From positions 1-32,202 of the forward strand of contig CAMDDX010000043.1 of the NCBI GenBank assembly GCA_945893075.1: a stretch of DNA of 32,202 nt, written 5' to 3'. A program made the position numbers and the translations under genes. Below, one piece after another: positions 8,268 to 16,918 of the stretch (positions are counted from its first letter, which is position 1; the number at the start of each line of letters is the position of its first letter). Under the pieces are notes generated by a model. That model did not search any database. It was given only the letters and a program-made list of their open reading frames with translations, and was not told where the DNA came from. The stretch is from Planctomyces sp. SH-PL62. GTDB lineage: Bacteria > Planctomycetota > Planctomycetia > Planctomycetales > Planctomycetaceae.

Positions 8268-8867
8268 ATGGAAGAACGCCTCTCACCAGAAGAACTCCGG
8301 TTGCTGAAGAGCTTGGATCGGCCCGCCAAGATCCAAGCGTTTCTGGACAACGAAGTCCGCTACCACCACGAGACCGCCTGCCGCTCTCCGCGGCGCGTGA
8401 TCCGCGATCGCTTGGCTCACTGTGCCGAAGGAGCTTTATTTGCAGCCGCCGCGCTGGACGTCAACGGAGTTCCGCCGCTGATCGTTGACTTGGAAGCGAT
8501 CCGCGACGACGACCATTTCCTGGCCGTCTTTCGCGAACACGGCCGCTGGGGAGCGATCGCGAAATCGAACTACGCCGGACTGCGATTCCGCGAACCCGTG
8601 TATCGCACGCTCCGCGAACTGGTCATGTCGTACTACGAGCACTACTTCAACGCGGCCGGCGAAAAGACGCTGCGGACCTTCTCACGTCCCGTCAATCTGC
8701 ATCGCTTCGATCACCTTAGCTGGACGACGACTGAAGACGACGTCTGGGAAATCTGTGAATACGTCTGCACGATCCCCCACACGCGAGTGCTGACCCCCGC
8801 GATCGAACGCCGCCGCCGCCAAGTCGATGCGAGACTCTTCGAAGCGGGACACGTCGGTGCGATCTGA
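8268..8867 (+). CDS. Transglutaminase-like cysteine-protease-fold protein (copy B1)
   Basis: A 199-residue cytoplasmic protein. The ATG at 8268 follows AAGGAG; an earlier in-frame start at 8253 overlaps the previous stop. The region around Cys52 (RLAHCAEGALFAAAAL), His83 (VDLEAIRDDDH) and Asn101 (AKSNYAGLRF) has the order and spacing of a Cys-His-Asn/Asp transglutaminase-like catalytic triad; this is my inference from the motifs. No signal peptide is seen. A paralogue at 29883-30482 differs at about 27 of 199 residues and keeps all three candidate catalytic residues. Possible substrates are unknown. It is co-transcribed with copy A1. Confidence 0.8.
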   Translation: MEERLSPEELRLLKSLDRPAKIQAFLDNEVRYHHETACRSPRRVIRDRLAHCAEGALFAAAALDVNGVPPLIVDLEAIRDDDHFLAVFREHGRWGAIAKSNYAGLRFREPVYRTLRELVMSYYEHYFNAAGEKTLRTFSRPVNLHRFDHLSWTTTEDDVWEICEYVCTIPHTRVLTPAIERRRRQVDARLFEAGHVGAI

Positions 8868-8877
8868 GCTGCGGCGA

Positions 8878-8938
8878 AAAAGTAGACCGGTCACTCCGTG
8901 ACCGGAACATTCGAGTCACGGAGTGACTCGTCTACTTT
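8878..8938. repeat. Palindromic element 7
   Basis: Arms at 8878-8904 and 8912-8938 pair at 23 of 27 positions. Each arm is itself palindromic around GTCACTCCGTGAC, so alternative cruciforms are possible. It lies between the convergent transglutaminase-like gene and the Rieske-SufT gene and could serve as a two-way terminator. Confidence 0.8.
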
Positions 8939-8953
8939 GTCTTGCGGGCCTGC

Positions 8954-9685
8954 TTAAAAAATGCCGAGCATGTCCTTGGCCTCGTCAGTCATCCGATCCG
9001 GAGTCCACGGCGGTGTCATCACCAGCTTGATCTCCGCTTCATCGACGTCGCGTAGTCGTTCCAGCGCCATCTTCGACTGCTGCACGATCTGCGGCCCGGC
9101 CGGGCATGCGGGACTGGTCAGAGTCATCTCGACATAAATCTTTCGATCGTCGCGATTGACCGAATAGACGAGTCCCAGATCCACGATGTTGACCATCAAT
9201 TCGGGGTCGATGACCTGCTTCAACGCGTCGATGAGCCGGAGATCGTCGTCCGCTCCCGGTTCCGGAGTCGGCACTTGATCGCCGCTCGTCGCAGCGGCCG
9301 AGACAACCGGGATGTTGCTCGGCGCGACGACTTGCACCGGGGCCGTGACGCTCGGCATCACCGGCGTCTCGGAGCCGGCCGGGCCAACGAACACTTCGCC
9401 GTCACGAACTTGAACCGAGAACGTTTCAATCCCTCGCGTCGCCGGCATGCACAGAGCCTGACCAGTCTTCAAATCAAACTTGGCTCCGTGACGCGGACAG
9501 GTGATCGCGCCGTCGGCAACCGGCCCATCTGTCAACGGCTGGCCGTCGTGCGAGCAAACATCCTCGACGGCGAAGAAGTCATTGCCGACACGCACCAGCA
9601 AGGCCGGCACGTCATCCACAATGATCGACTTCCGCCCATTCGGGGGAATCTCGGTGACAGCAGCAACTCGTTCAAAAGCGGACAT
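8954..9685 (-). CDS. Rieske [2Fe-2S] ferredoxin fused to a SufT/MIP18-like (DUF59) domain
   Basis: A 243-residue protein; I take the ATG at 9685, with a GAGAAG upstream. Residues ~3-100 are a Rieske ferredoxin with both ligand pairs, CSH (VCSHDGQPL) and CPRH (ITCPRHGAKFDL). A Pro/Val-rich linker (about residues 105-145) follows. The C-terminal ~95 residues are a DUF59/SufT-type domain (LIDALKQVIDPELMVNIVDLGLVY, the conserved Cys in TSPACPAG, and PPWTPDRMTDEA). DUF59 proteins act in iron-sulfur cluster maturation. As the last gene of the suf cluster it probably delivers clusters or electrons. The fusion of an electron carrier to a SufT domain in one chain is notable. Confidence 0.9.
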   Translation of the reverse strand: MSAFERVAAVTEIPPNGRKSIIVDDVPALLVRVGNDFFAVEDVCSHDGQPLTDGPVADGAITCPRHGAKFDLKTGQALCMPATRGIETFSVQVRDGEVFVGPAGSETPVMPSVTAPVQVVAPSNIPVVSAAATSGDQVPTPEPGADDDLRLIDALKQVIDPELMVNIVDLGLVYSVNRDDRKIYVEMTLTSPACPAGPQIVQQSKMALERLRDVDEAEIKLVMTPPWTPDRMTDEAKDMLGIF

Positions 9686-9715
9686 AGCAATCACTTCTCA
9701 ATCCAACAGAGCGGT

Positions 9716-9925
9716 TTACTTTCCAAAAATCATTTTGATCGGAAAGTACACAACCTTGAAAATCTCAAATACCCAATCTGGCATTGAGTTGTAGATAAAA
9801 AACGTACGGAACACCGCTTCATCGAGGAATATCAGCAGCAACGGGAACAGGTATGCAATCGCGATCCAGACAACCACCTTTGCTCCAGAAACTATTGAAG
9901 ATTTTCGATCTTCGCCGTGGCTCAT
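9716..9925 (-). CDS. Small membrane protein, unknown
   Basis: A 69-residue protein with an ATG at 9925 preceded by GAAGAG; an in-frame GTG at 9931 is the alternative. It has a hydrophobic helix (AKVVVWIAIAYLFPLLLIFL) and a second amphipathic or hydrophobic stretch near the C-terminus (VFEIFKVVYFPIKMIFG). No family is recognised. It lies between sufD and the Rieske-SufT gene with gaps of 22 and 30 bases, so it is probably co-transcribed. Confidence 0.65.
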   Translation of the reverse strand: MSHGEDRKSSIVSGAKVVVWIAIAYLFPLLLIFLDEAVFRTFFIYNSMPDWVFEIFKVVYFPIKMIFGK

Positions 9926-9947
9926 GGTCACATCTCTTCAAAAGGGT

Positions 9948-11267
9948 TCAAGCGCCAATTCCCAGCTTCCTTTCAACCGCTTGGTTGAGTGTCTCGCGTA
10001 CCAACTCGACGGGAATGCGATCCGACACGATCTGTAAAAAGCCTTGCACGATCACGTGCATCGCCTCGAACTCCGAAAGGCCGCGAGCCATGCAATAGAA
10101 AATCTGTTCGCGATCGACACGGCCAGCCGTCGCGCCGTGAGTGCAGCGGACATCATCAGCTTCGATTTCCAATCCGGGGATCGCATCGACCCGGCAAGCG
10201 TCCGACAACATGAGCGCGTCATTGCGCTGATAGCCGTCAGTCTTCTGAGCTTCCGGAGCGACCTTAATCATGCCGCGCCAGACGACACGAGCACGGTCGC
10301 GGATCACGTCTTTGTAGAGCAGATCGCTGCGCGTATCCGGCGCGTTATGCCATTGCTGCGTGTAGTACGACAGAACTTGCCGATTCGTCGCGAACGTCAC
10401 GCCGTTGACCTCGGCTTCGGCCCCGCGTCCGTCGAGATGCACGTCCTGATGAATGTGAGCCAGCTTCGCTCCCAGTCCGCCGACCGTCCACTGCAACATG
10501 CCGTTCGATTCGACTCGCCCCGCTTGATGCGCGAAGTGCCACGTCTTGTCGTTCCAGTTCTGCAATTGGACGTACCGCAGCCGAGCCTCCCTGCCGAGGA
10601 TCAACTCCACCGCGCCGACATGCAATCCGGCCGCGTCCGTCGTCGCCGAGGAAGTCTCTTCCAGCAACGTTGCAGACGCTCCGTCTTCCAAGATGACGAG
10701 CGTGTGACTGAAGTCCGCCGCCCCCGCCGCGCTCAGTCCGATCAAACTGTTGAGCGGCTCGTTGATCGACACGCCTCGCGGCACGAACAGTACGGTTCCG
10801 CCGGTCCAAAACGCCGCGTGCCAACTGGCGAAGCGATCCCGCCGCGCCTGCACCCCGCGCTTGCCGAAATACGGCTCCAGCTTCTCGCGATGCTCCACCA
10901 GCAGCGTGCTCAGGTCACCGAACAACACGCCTTGCTTGGCATATTTCTGATCCAGCGTCGCTCGCGTCGCATGCCCATCTACGTGAGTCACCGTCCCGGC
11001 GAACTCGCCTCGGTCCTGCATCAAAGATCCGAATGTCGCCGACTCGGACGGCTCCGAACGGACATGAAATTGATCCGGCCGAAACGTGCGCGTCTCGATC
11101 CGCTTCCATTCCTCCGGGTCCAGCGGCACGGCGAGATGATCTTGATATTGCTCGTATGCCTTGCGCCGCGCGTCGACGATCCAATCGGGTTCATCACGCG
11201 ATTCGAGAAACGCTTCAAACGCGGTACGGCTAAAGCCAGTCACAATGTCAGTCAGTGTTGCAGTCAT
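9948..11267 (-). CDS. sufD: Fe-S cluster assembly protein SufD
   Basis: A 439-residue protein of the SufB/SufD family. It shows the family's beta-helix core and the conserved C-terminal block (DACRVDAIPGLEIEADDVRCTHGATAGRVDREQIFYCMARGLSEFEA). It lacks the longer N-terminal features of SufB and, with the N-terminal helical segment (DEPDWIVDARRKAYEQYQ), fits SufD. SufD forms the SufBC2D scaffold complex on which Fe-S clusters are built, in the cytoplasm. Its ATG overlaps the NUDIX stop (ATGA) with GAGAG upstream, so translation is probably coupled to the NUDIX gene. Confidence 0.95.
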   Translation of the reverse strand: MTATLTDIVTGFSRTAFEAFLESRDEPDWIVDARRKAYEQYQDHLAVPLDPEEWKRIETRTFRPDQFHVRSEPSESATFGSLMQDRGEFAGTVTHVDGHATRATLDQKYAKQGVLFGDLSTLLVEHREKLEPYFGKRGVQARRDRFASWHAAFWTGGTVLFVPRGVSINEPLNSLIGLSAAGAADFSHTLVILEDGASATLLEETSSATTDAAGLHVGAVELILGREARLRYVQLQNWNDKTWHFAHQAGRVESNGMLQWTVGGLGAKLAHIHQDVHLDGRGAEAEVNGVTFATNRQVLSYYTQQWHNAPDTRSDLLYKDVIRDRARVVWRGMIKVAPEAQKTDGYQRNDALMLSDACRVDAIPGLEIEADDVRCTHGATAGRVDREQIFYCMARGLSEFEAMHVIVQGFLQIVSDRIPVELVRETLNQAVERKLGIGA

Positions 11268-11836
11268 GGTCTCTCGTTCGTCATCAATTCAATGGACAGT
11301 CCATCCAACTCCGCTCGGTATTGCAGTCCCGGTGACCCGGTCGCTAGTAACGCTTCGCGGATCGGCCCCGTGATTTCAGCGATCGTCGCCTTACGGGCCT
11401 CGACGATTTCCTTCGTATCAATCGGCTGCAACGTCCCACCCATTGAGTGAGCTTGTAGGACGTGAGTCGTCCAGTCGATCACTTCCCAGCCGCAGCGGAA
11501 TCGGACGTTGGCTCGGATCAGGTATTTCTCCAAAACGATGTCTAAACCGGTTTCTTCCTTCGCTTCTCGAATCGCTCCGTCGTCAAACGATTCGCCCAGT
11601 TCGACTCCACCCGACGGCGTGCGGTACGCGCCGAGCGGATAGCTCGGCTTGCGAATCACCACGATGTTCCGCTCGTCATCGACGATCACGAGCGTCACGT
11701 CGTGGCAGCGTCCTTGCTTTTGTCCCAACCGCACGATGCCGAGTTGTTCGGGAGTCATCTCGTACTCTCGCGCGATCTCAACCGGAGCGCCATATCGCTG
11801 TTCGATCTCGCGGATGATTGCAGCCGTCACATACAT
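11264..11836 (-). CDS. NUDIX hydrolase
   Basis: A 190-residue protein. The reading frame is open much further upstream, but the ATG at 11836 has GGTGAG before it and starts just after the previous gene, so I choose it. The NUDIX box is complete (G-x5-E-x7-REAKEETGL within residues ~104-126). NUDIX enzymes hydrolyse nucleoside diphosphates linked to another moiety; the substrate cannot be told. It is placed between the small 85-residue gene (7-base gap) and sufD (4-base overlap), so it is inside the suf transcript. Confidence 0.9.
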   Translation of the reverse strand: MYVTAAIIREIEQRYGAPVEIAREYEMTPEQLGIVRLGQKQGRCHDVTLVIVDDERNIVVIRKPSYPLGAYRTPSGGVELGESFDDGAIREAKEETGLDIVLEKYLIRANVRFRCGWEVIDWTTHVLQAHSMGGTLQPIDTKEIVEARKATIAEITGPIREALLATGSPGLQYRAELDGLSIELMTNERP

Positions 11837-11843
11837 GCTTGTC

Positions 11844-12101
11844 TCACCACGCCACCAATTCCTCCTCAGCAATTTCGCATCGAACCACACGACCACCGGC
11901 CGCTTGAATGTCGCGGTATGCTGATCGCACTGCTGCCTCAAATGATTCTGCCTCGCGGTGGAATGAGACATAAGGCTCGCCGCAATGCAATCCGGGGGAA
12001 CTGTCGTCGGCTCCGGCTTCGTAGAGCGCATTCGACCATTCCAGGAGGTCGCGAGACTCCGGCTCCAGCCACAAGGTGAATTCAAAGATTCGCGCTGTCA
12101 T
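11844..12101 (-). CDS. Small conserved protein of unknown function
   Basis: An 85-residue protein (ATG at 12101, with AAGGTGAAG upstream inside the end of the retropepsin gene). The pattern (FEFTLWLEP..., ALYEAGADDSSPG, VSFHREAESFEAAVRSAYRDIQAAG) resembles a widespread family of ~85-residue proteins that I remember as often lying next to small DNA-binding proteins. I cannot name a function. It has no membrane segment. It begins 2 bases after the retropepsin stop, so the two are probably translationally coupled. Confidence 0.75.
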   Translation of the reverse strand: MTARIFEFTLWLEPESRDLLEWSNALYEAGADDSSPGLHCGEPYVSFHREAESFEAAVRSAYRDIQAAGGRVVRCEIAEEELVAW

Positions 12102-12103
12102 GA

Positions 12104-12517
12104 TTACTTCACCTTGAGCACCGGCTGGTCGGGGTGAGCCGGATTCGCGATCAAACGCCGATTCGTGCAATCGACGAGAAGATCGGTTTTCTCCAAGACC
12201 GTCTGGCCAATCAGCACTTCATTTCCCAGGACCAGCGGGTCGTCCGATGTTCCACGACCTTCAATTTCAATGTTGATCGGCTCGGTGACATCCACGATTT
12301 CTGAACTTCCATCCGCATATTCCGCCATGCGGTGACCGACGACCATCAGCCCCAAATGATCGAACAGGAACTTCGGGATTGTTGTGCAAACTGCTCCGGT
12401 ATCGACCAAGGCGTCAGCAACGTAGCTCCGCACTTGGTCGGCGGGCAACTGGCCGCGAGCCGACAGAATCTTGTCGACATTGTTGGTCAATTTCACTTTG
12501 ACACGGACCTCACCCAT
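12104..12517 (-). CDS. Retropepsin-like clan AA aspartic protease
   Basis: A 137-residue protein; the ATG at 12517 follows AGGAAG, while an earlier in-frame ATG at 12586 overlaps the sufB stop and has no site. The motif ALVDTGAVCTTIP matches the hydrophobic-D-T/S-G active site of clan AA proteases, which work as homodimers. A second hydrophobic-G motif (NEVLIGQTVLEKTDLLVD) is also typical. There is no signal peptide, so it is cytoplasmic. It follows sufB with 65 bases between them. The substrate is unknown. Its position inside the suf cluster is unexpected. Confidence 0.85.
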   Translation of the reverse strand: MGEVRVKVKLTNNVDKILSARGQLPADQVRSYVADALVDTGAVCTTIPKFLFDHLGLMVVGHRMAEYADGSSEIVDVTEPINIEIEGRGTSDDPLVLGNEVLIGQTVLEKTDLLVDCTNRRLIANPAHPDQPVLKVK

Positions 12518-12582
12518 GTCGCCACTTCCTTTCGATGTGACGGTCGCACTTTTCGGAATCGAAACTCGGTGGAATTTGACAG

Positions 12583-14010
<1,428 letters not shown>

Positions 14011-14074
14011 GATTTATTCCTCGCCGTTTTGGCGCATCAATTTCAAAAATGATTCCGTCGAGAGAACTCAACGG

Positions 14075-14512
14075 TCAAATCTTTCGTATCAAGTCTTCTA
14101 GGTTTGCTTTCATTAAACTGGCCGAAGGACTGTTGGGATCAAGTTGCAAAGCTCGATTCGCCAGAGCCAAGGCTTTCACGAATTCACCCTTCCGCTGAAA
14201 TTCACCGGCAAGGACTACCAGTCGTTCAACTTCATTGTTTTCTGGATATGCCACCGAATTAGCCGGTACTTTCGTTAGTTCATCCGGTGTTGGATCGACG
14301 ACTCCAAATAAATCCTTTGTCGGTGCTTCTGAAATGCCCTCTGGTGCGTTGGCGATGATTTGCTGTGCCGGTTCATCCGACACAAATTCGGGAATGCTCG
14401 GCGGCGATGTCGCGAAAGTGGAACCCGCTTCTGAGGATCCTGAGTAGGAACCATTTTCCGCACACCCACAAAGACAAACCACGAGCAACACGCTTGGCAA
14501 CAGACGTCGCAT
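14075..14512 (-). CDS. Lipoprotein with a TPR-like C-terminus
   Basis: A 145-residue protein with a signal peptide and lipobox (VVCLCGC, the lipidated Cys at about residue 17), then a Ser/Gly- and Pro-rich linker. The C-terminal ~55 residues (EVERLVVLAGEFQRKGEFVKALALANRALQLDPNSPSASLMKANLEDL) look like a TPR repeat. It is therefore probably anchored to a membrane facing the periplasm. No function is recognised. It lies between a HicB-like gene (34 bases) and sufB (64 bases) on the same strand. Confidence 0.75.
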   Translation of the reverse strand: MRRLLPSVLLVVCLCGCAENGSYSGSSEAGSTFATSPPSIPEFVSDEPAQQIIANAPEGISEAPTKDLFGVVDPTPDELTKVPANSVAYPENNEVERLVVLAGEFQRKGEFVKALALANRALQLDPNSPSASLMKANLEDLIRKI

Positions 14513-14546
14513 GACATTCTCCCAGCTACCTGACTGTGTGCCCCTA

Positions 14547-14783
14547 TCAACTCACCACTAACACTTCCGTTGGAACTTGAGTCATCCGAGGCGGTGGAAG
14601 CGGCTTGCCTTCTCGCTGAAATAACTCAATCGTTTCCTCCACCAATTCACACAACTCCGCGAACACCGCTCGTTCGTCGTCACCGTGACAGCCACCATAA
14701 AATAGATTCGGACATCGCCCGACGAAGCACTGGTCTTCATCGGACCATTCCACAATCTTCGGATAACGTGCGAGTGGGTTCAT
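14547..14783 (-). CDS. HicB-like (type II antitoxin family) protein
   Basis: A 78-residue protein with an AGGAG site a few bases before the ATG. The YPKIVEWSDEDQCFVGRCPNL segment, then GDDERAVFAELCELVEETIELFQREGKPLPPP, matches the partial RNase-H-like fold of HicB antitoxins. No HicA toxin gene is visible next to it, so this is an orphan; HicB-like orphans are common. The gap to the preceding gene is 11 bases. Function as an antitoxin is inference from the family. Confidence 0.8.
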   Translation of the reverse strand: MNPLARYPKIVEWSDEDQCFVGRCPNLFYGGCHGDDERAVFAELCELVEETIELFQREGKPLPPPRMTQVPTEVLVVS

Positions 14784-14794
14784 TGCATCGACTC

Positions 14795-15034
14795 CTATGC
14801 CTCCACCGCCGCCGCACCGACTGGTTCCACCGATGTGATGTGCAACAGCGAACAGATTCTGAACTCAGCCGGCACGCCGTCTTCGGCAATTTCCACGCCG
14901 ACATAGAGACTTGTTCGGCTGAGAAATGCCATTTCGGGATGTCGCACTTCAAACGCTTTGCCGCTCGACATCGTGATGCGAAACGGTTGAAACGGTTGAG
15001 CCGACAACAGGTCTCGAAATGTTTGAACGGTCAT
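14795..15034 (-). CDS. Small conserved protein of unknown function
   Basis: A 79-residue protein beginning with MTVQTFRDLLSAQPFQPFRITMSSGKAFEVRHPE, a sequence type I recognise as common in planctomycetes but without an assigned role. The ATG at 15034 is preceded by AGGAG located in the last codons of sufC; the ATG starts two bases after the sufC stop, implying coupled translation. The predicted fold is a small beta-rich domain; no membrane segment is present. Confidence 0.75.
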   Translation of the reverse strand: MTVQTFRDLLSAQPFQPFRITMSSGKAFEVRHPEMAFLSRTSLYVGVEIAEDGVPAEFRICSLLHITSVEPVGAAAVEA

Positions 15035-15036
15035 AG

Positions 15037-15852
15037 TCACACTCCTGCTGTCACAACCTTTACAGCGTCCTCTTCTGCCGCCTCGGCCGGATGCCGCTCC
15101 CTCACTGCTGCATAGCCGTTGGCGTGCAGGTCGTGAGCGAGTGACGCGTCGCCGGTTTCGACGATCTTTCCCGCGAGCATCACATGCGTGAAGCTCGGCC
15201 TGTTGAATTCGAGCAGGCGTTCGTGATGCGTGATGATCAGCACGCCCATGTGCGGGCCGTGGAGTTTGTTGATCCCTTCGCTAACCGCTCGGACGGCGTC
15301 GCTGTCGAGGCCGCTGTCGGTTTCGTCGAGGATCGCGAATCGCGGACGCAGTAGCGACAACTGCAAAATCTCCATCCGCTTCTTCTCGCCGCCGCTGAAG
15401 CCGTCGTTGAGATACCGCCGAGCGAACTCGCTGTCGATGTCGATCTCGGACATCCGATCCTTGAGCTCCTTGCGGAAATCCTTCATCGGGATCAGCCCCT
15501 CTCCCTCTTTGCGATCGGGGTTGCGAACGTTCGAGACCGCGTGCCGCAGGAAGTCGGAGACCTTCACGCCTGGAATCGTCACCGGGTACTGAAACGCCAG
15601 AAAGATCCCCAGCCGCGCTCGCTGGCAGGGGTCCAACTCCAGCACGTTGACGCCGTCGAGTTCAATCGACCCGCCAGTGATCTCGTATTTCGGATGCCCG
15701 GCCACGACGTAAGCCAGAGTGCTCTTGCCGCACCCGTTGGGCCCCATCAAGGCATGAATCTCCCCCTGCCGAATCTCCAGGTTGACCCCCTTGAGAATCG
15801 GCTTGCCATCCACGGCGACTCGCAGGTCGCTGATCTTCAGAATTGCGCTCAT
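15037..15852 (-). CDS. sufC: Fe-S cluster assembly ATPase SufC
   Basis: A 271-residue ABC-type ATPase. Walker A is GPNGCGKST, the signature is FSGGEKKRME, and Walker B plus the catalytic region is FAILDETDSGLDSDA, with the switch His in ITHHERLL. The 'ETDSGLD' form of Walker B is typical of SufC. It powers the SufBC2D scaffold in the cytoplasm. The ATG at 15852 overlaps the preceding stop by one base (TGATG). It is the first suf structural gene of the cluster. Confidence 0.97.
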   Translation of the reverse strand: MSAILKISDLRVAVDGKPILKGVNLEIRQGEIHALMGPNGCGKSTLAYVVAGHPKYEITGGSIELDGVNVLELDPCQRARLGIFLAFQYPVTIPGVKVSDFLRHAVSNVRNPDRKEGEGLIPMKDFRKELKDRMSEIDIDSEFARRYLNDGFSGGEKKRMEILQLSLLRPRFAILDETDSGLDSDAVRAVSEGINKLHGPHMGVLIITHHERLLEFNRPSFTHVMLAGKIVETGDASLAHDLHANGYAAVRERHPAEAAEEDAVKVVTAGV

Positions 15853-16196
15853 CACTCACCTTTCGTTGCCGACGTGACCACGGTTTGAGCAACCGCAGAG
15901 TCACCGGCGTTATCACTGAAATTCACCACGGTTCGTCCCGAAGCCGCCTGCCGTTCGCGTGAGCGTTCGACAATCTTTTTGAGATCGAAATCGCACTCGG
16001 CCGCGAGTCGTTCTCGAACCGCACGCACTTCTTCCACGATTGGATCGCGTTCCCTCGCGAAGCTGACCACCTTGGCATTCGACTTCTTTAACCGCTCGCG
16101 AGACGCTTCCATGATTCGACGGACATCAAAGCCGTACTCAGCGGCCTGCTGCTCTCGGATTGAACGCACTTCGTCGATGATCGGATTGGGTTTCAT
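15852..16196 (-). CDS. Duplicated-repeat small protein, possible third partner of a toxin-antitoxin module
   Basis: A 114-residue protein (ATG at 16196 overlapping the PIN-toxin stop by four bases). It consists of two tandem copies of a ~45-residue helical unit: NPIIDEVRSIREQQAAEYGFDVRRIMEASRER followed by DPIVEEVRAVRERLAAECDFDLKKIVERSRER. Proteins of this type, often with one unit, are frequently found next to PIN-domain toxins, so it may be an antitoxin. That is inference; the 55-residue gene upstream of the toxin is a rival candidate. It also overlaps sufC by one base. Confidence 0.75.
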   Translation of the reverse strand: MKPNPIIDEVRSIREQQAAEYGFDVRRIMEASRERLKKSNAKVVSFARERDPIVEEVRAVRERLAAECDFDLKKIVERSRERQAASGRTVVNFSDNAGDSAVAQTVVTSATKGE

Positions 16197-16675
16197 CTTT
16201 CGATCCCCATGATTTGTGTCGGAGTCAATATCTTCGGGAAGGCATAACCGCGGAGGTAACAAATCTGTCGGAGCACCTTGATGATTTCTTCGTTGGCGAT
16301 GTGCGAACAATTCCAAGTCAACAAGTAATCCATTTCGTGAACCGCACCGAACGCAATGTGCAACGCATCGGTCGCGGCTCGTTCGGGCAAAGCACCAGAA
16401 GTCATAAATGCCGCTGCCAACTCGTCAATCTCTGGCAGGTCATCCAACAAAGGAACTTCCTCCAGAGCAACTAGACGTTCTTTCGCGGCCGCCGGATCCC
16501 CGTCCGCACACTCATTCCAAACGAATTCCGAAATGTAGAGTTCAAACTCCTGTCGCTGATTCTGCCACCAATCTCTCGTTGTTTGCTGATCCGCCGCGAT
16601 CCCCGGATCACGACTCGGCCAAGCCGTCAGGTAGCTGGGAATCGTCGTTTCCAGATACAGGCGAGGCATGGCCAT
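16193..16675 (-). CDS. PIN-domain protein, VapC-family toxin
   Basis: A 160-residue protein, or 158 from the ATG at 16669. The N-terminus RLYLETTIPSYL contains a weak form of the PIN motif (Glu instead of the usual Asp after YL). Downstream, ALPERAATDALHIAFGAVHEMDYLLTWNCSHIAN carries conserved acidic residues (D in ATDALH) and the N..H/N segment of this PIN subfamily. VapC-type toxins are endoribonucleases, often acting on tRNA or rRNA. The gene is flanked by a 55-residue gene 18 bases upstream and by the tandem-repeat gene overlapping its stop. Confidence 0.85.
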   Translation of the reverse strand: MAMPRLYLETTIPSYLTAWPSRDPGIAADQQTTRDWWQNQRQEFELYISEFVWNECADGDPAAAKERLVALEEVPLLDDLPEIDELAAAFMTSGALPERAATDALHIAFGAVHEMDYLLTWNCSHIANEEIIKVLRQICYLRGYAFPKILTPTQIMGIER

Positions 16676-16693
16676 TCAATTTCAACTCCGCGC

Positions 16694-16861
16694 TCACCGT
16701 GAAATTTCCGATTCATTACCGAGGTCGTCGGCATGATCGGTCGTTTCATCGTCCTCCAAAATCGTGACCATCACCCGCACCGGCCGCAGCGGGAGTTCCG
16801 CCGACGGGAGCGTGAGATGGCTGTCGGGATGCAACACGGATTCCAAGGTTCGATAAGCCAT
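16694..16861 (-). CDS. Small VapB-like antitoxin candidate
   Basis: A 55-residue protein with AGGGAG just before its ATG. The sequence starts MAYRTLESVLHPDSHLTLPSAELPLRPVRVMVTILEDDE, a pattern seen in short antitoxins upstream of PIN toxins: a DNA-binding swapped-hairpin-like N-terminal part and an acidic tail that could insert in the toxin. It precedes the PIN gene by 18 bases. Antitoxin role is inference from position and pattern. Confidence 0.7.
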   Translation of the reverse strand: MAYRTLESVLHPDSHLTLPSAELPLRPVRVMVTILEDDETTDHADDLGNESEISR

Positions 16862-16918
16862 GTTCTCCCTTTCGTTGTTTACGGCTGCTTGCGACGAGTC
16901 CGTTCGAGTCAATTGCAA

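Noticed and set aside
10044-11450. A 468-codon open frame on the plus strand
   Set aside because: It lies opposite sufD and the NUDIX gene, has an unnatural Arg/His-rich composition and no recognisable motif; it is a shadow of the real minus-strand genes.
14547-15034. A HicAB toxin-antitoxin pair
   Set aside because: The neighbour of the HicB-like gene does not resemble HicA (no small dsRNA-binding fold with a conserved His); the gene is reported as an orphan.
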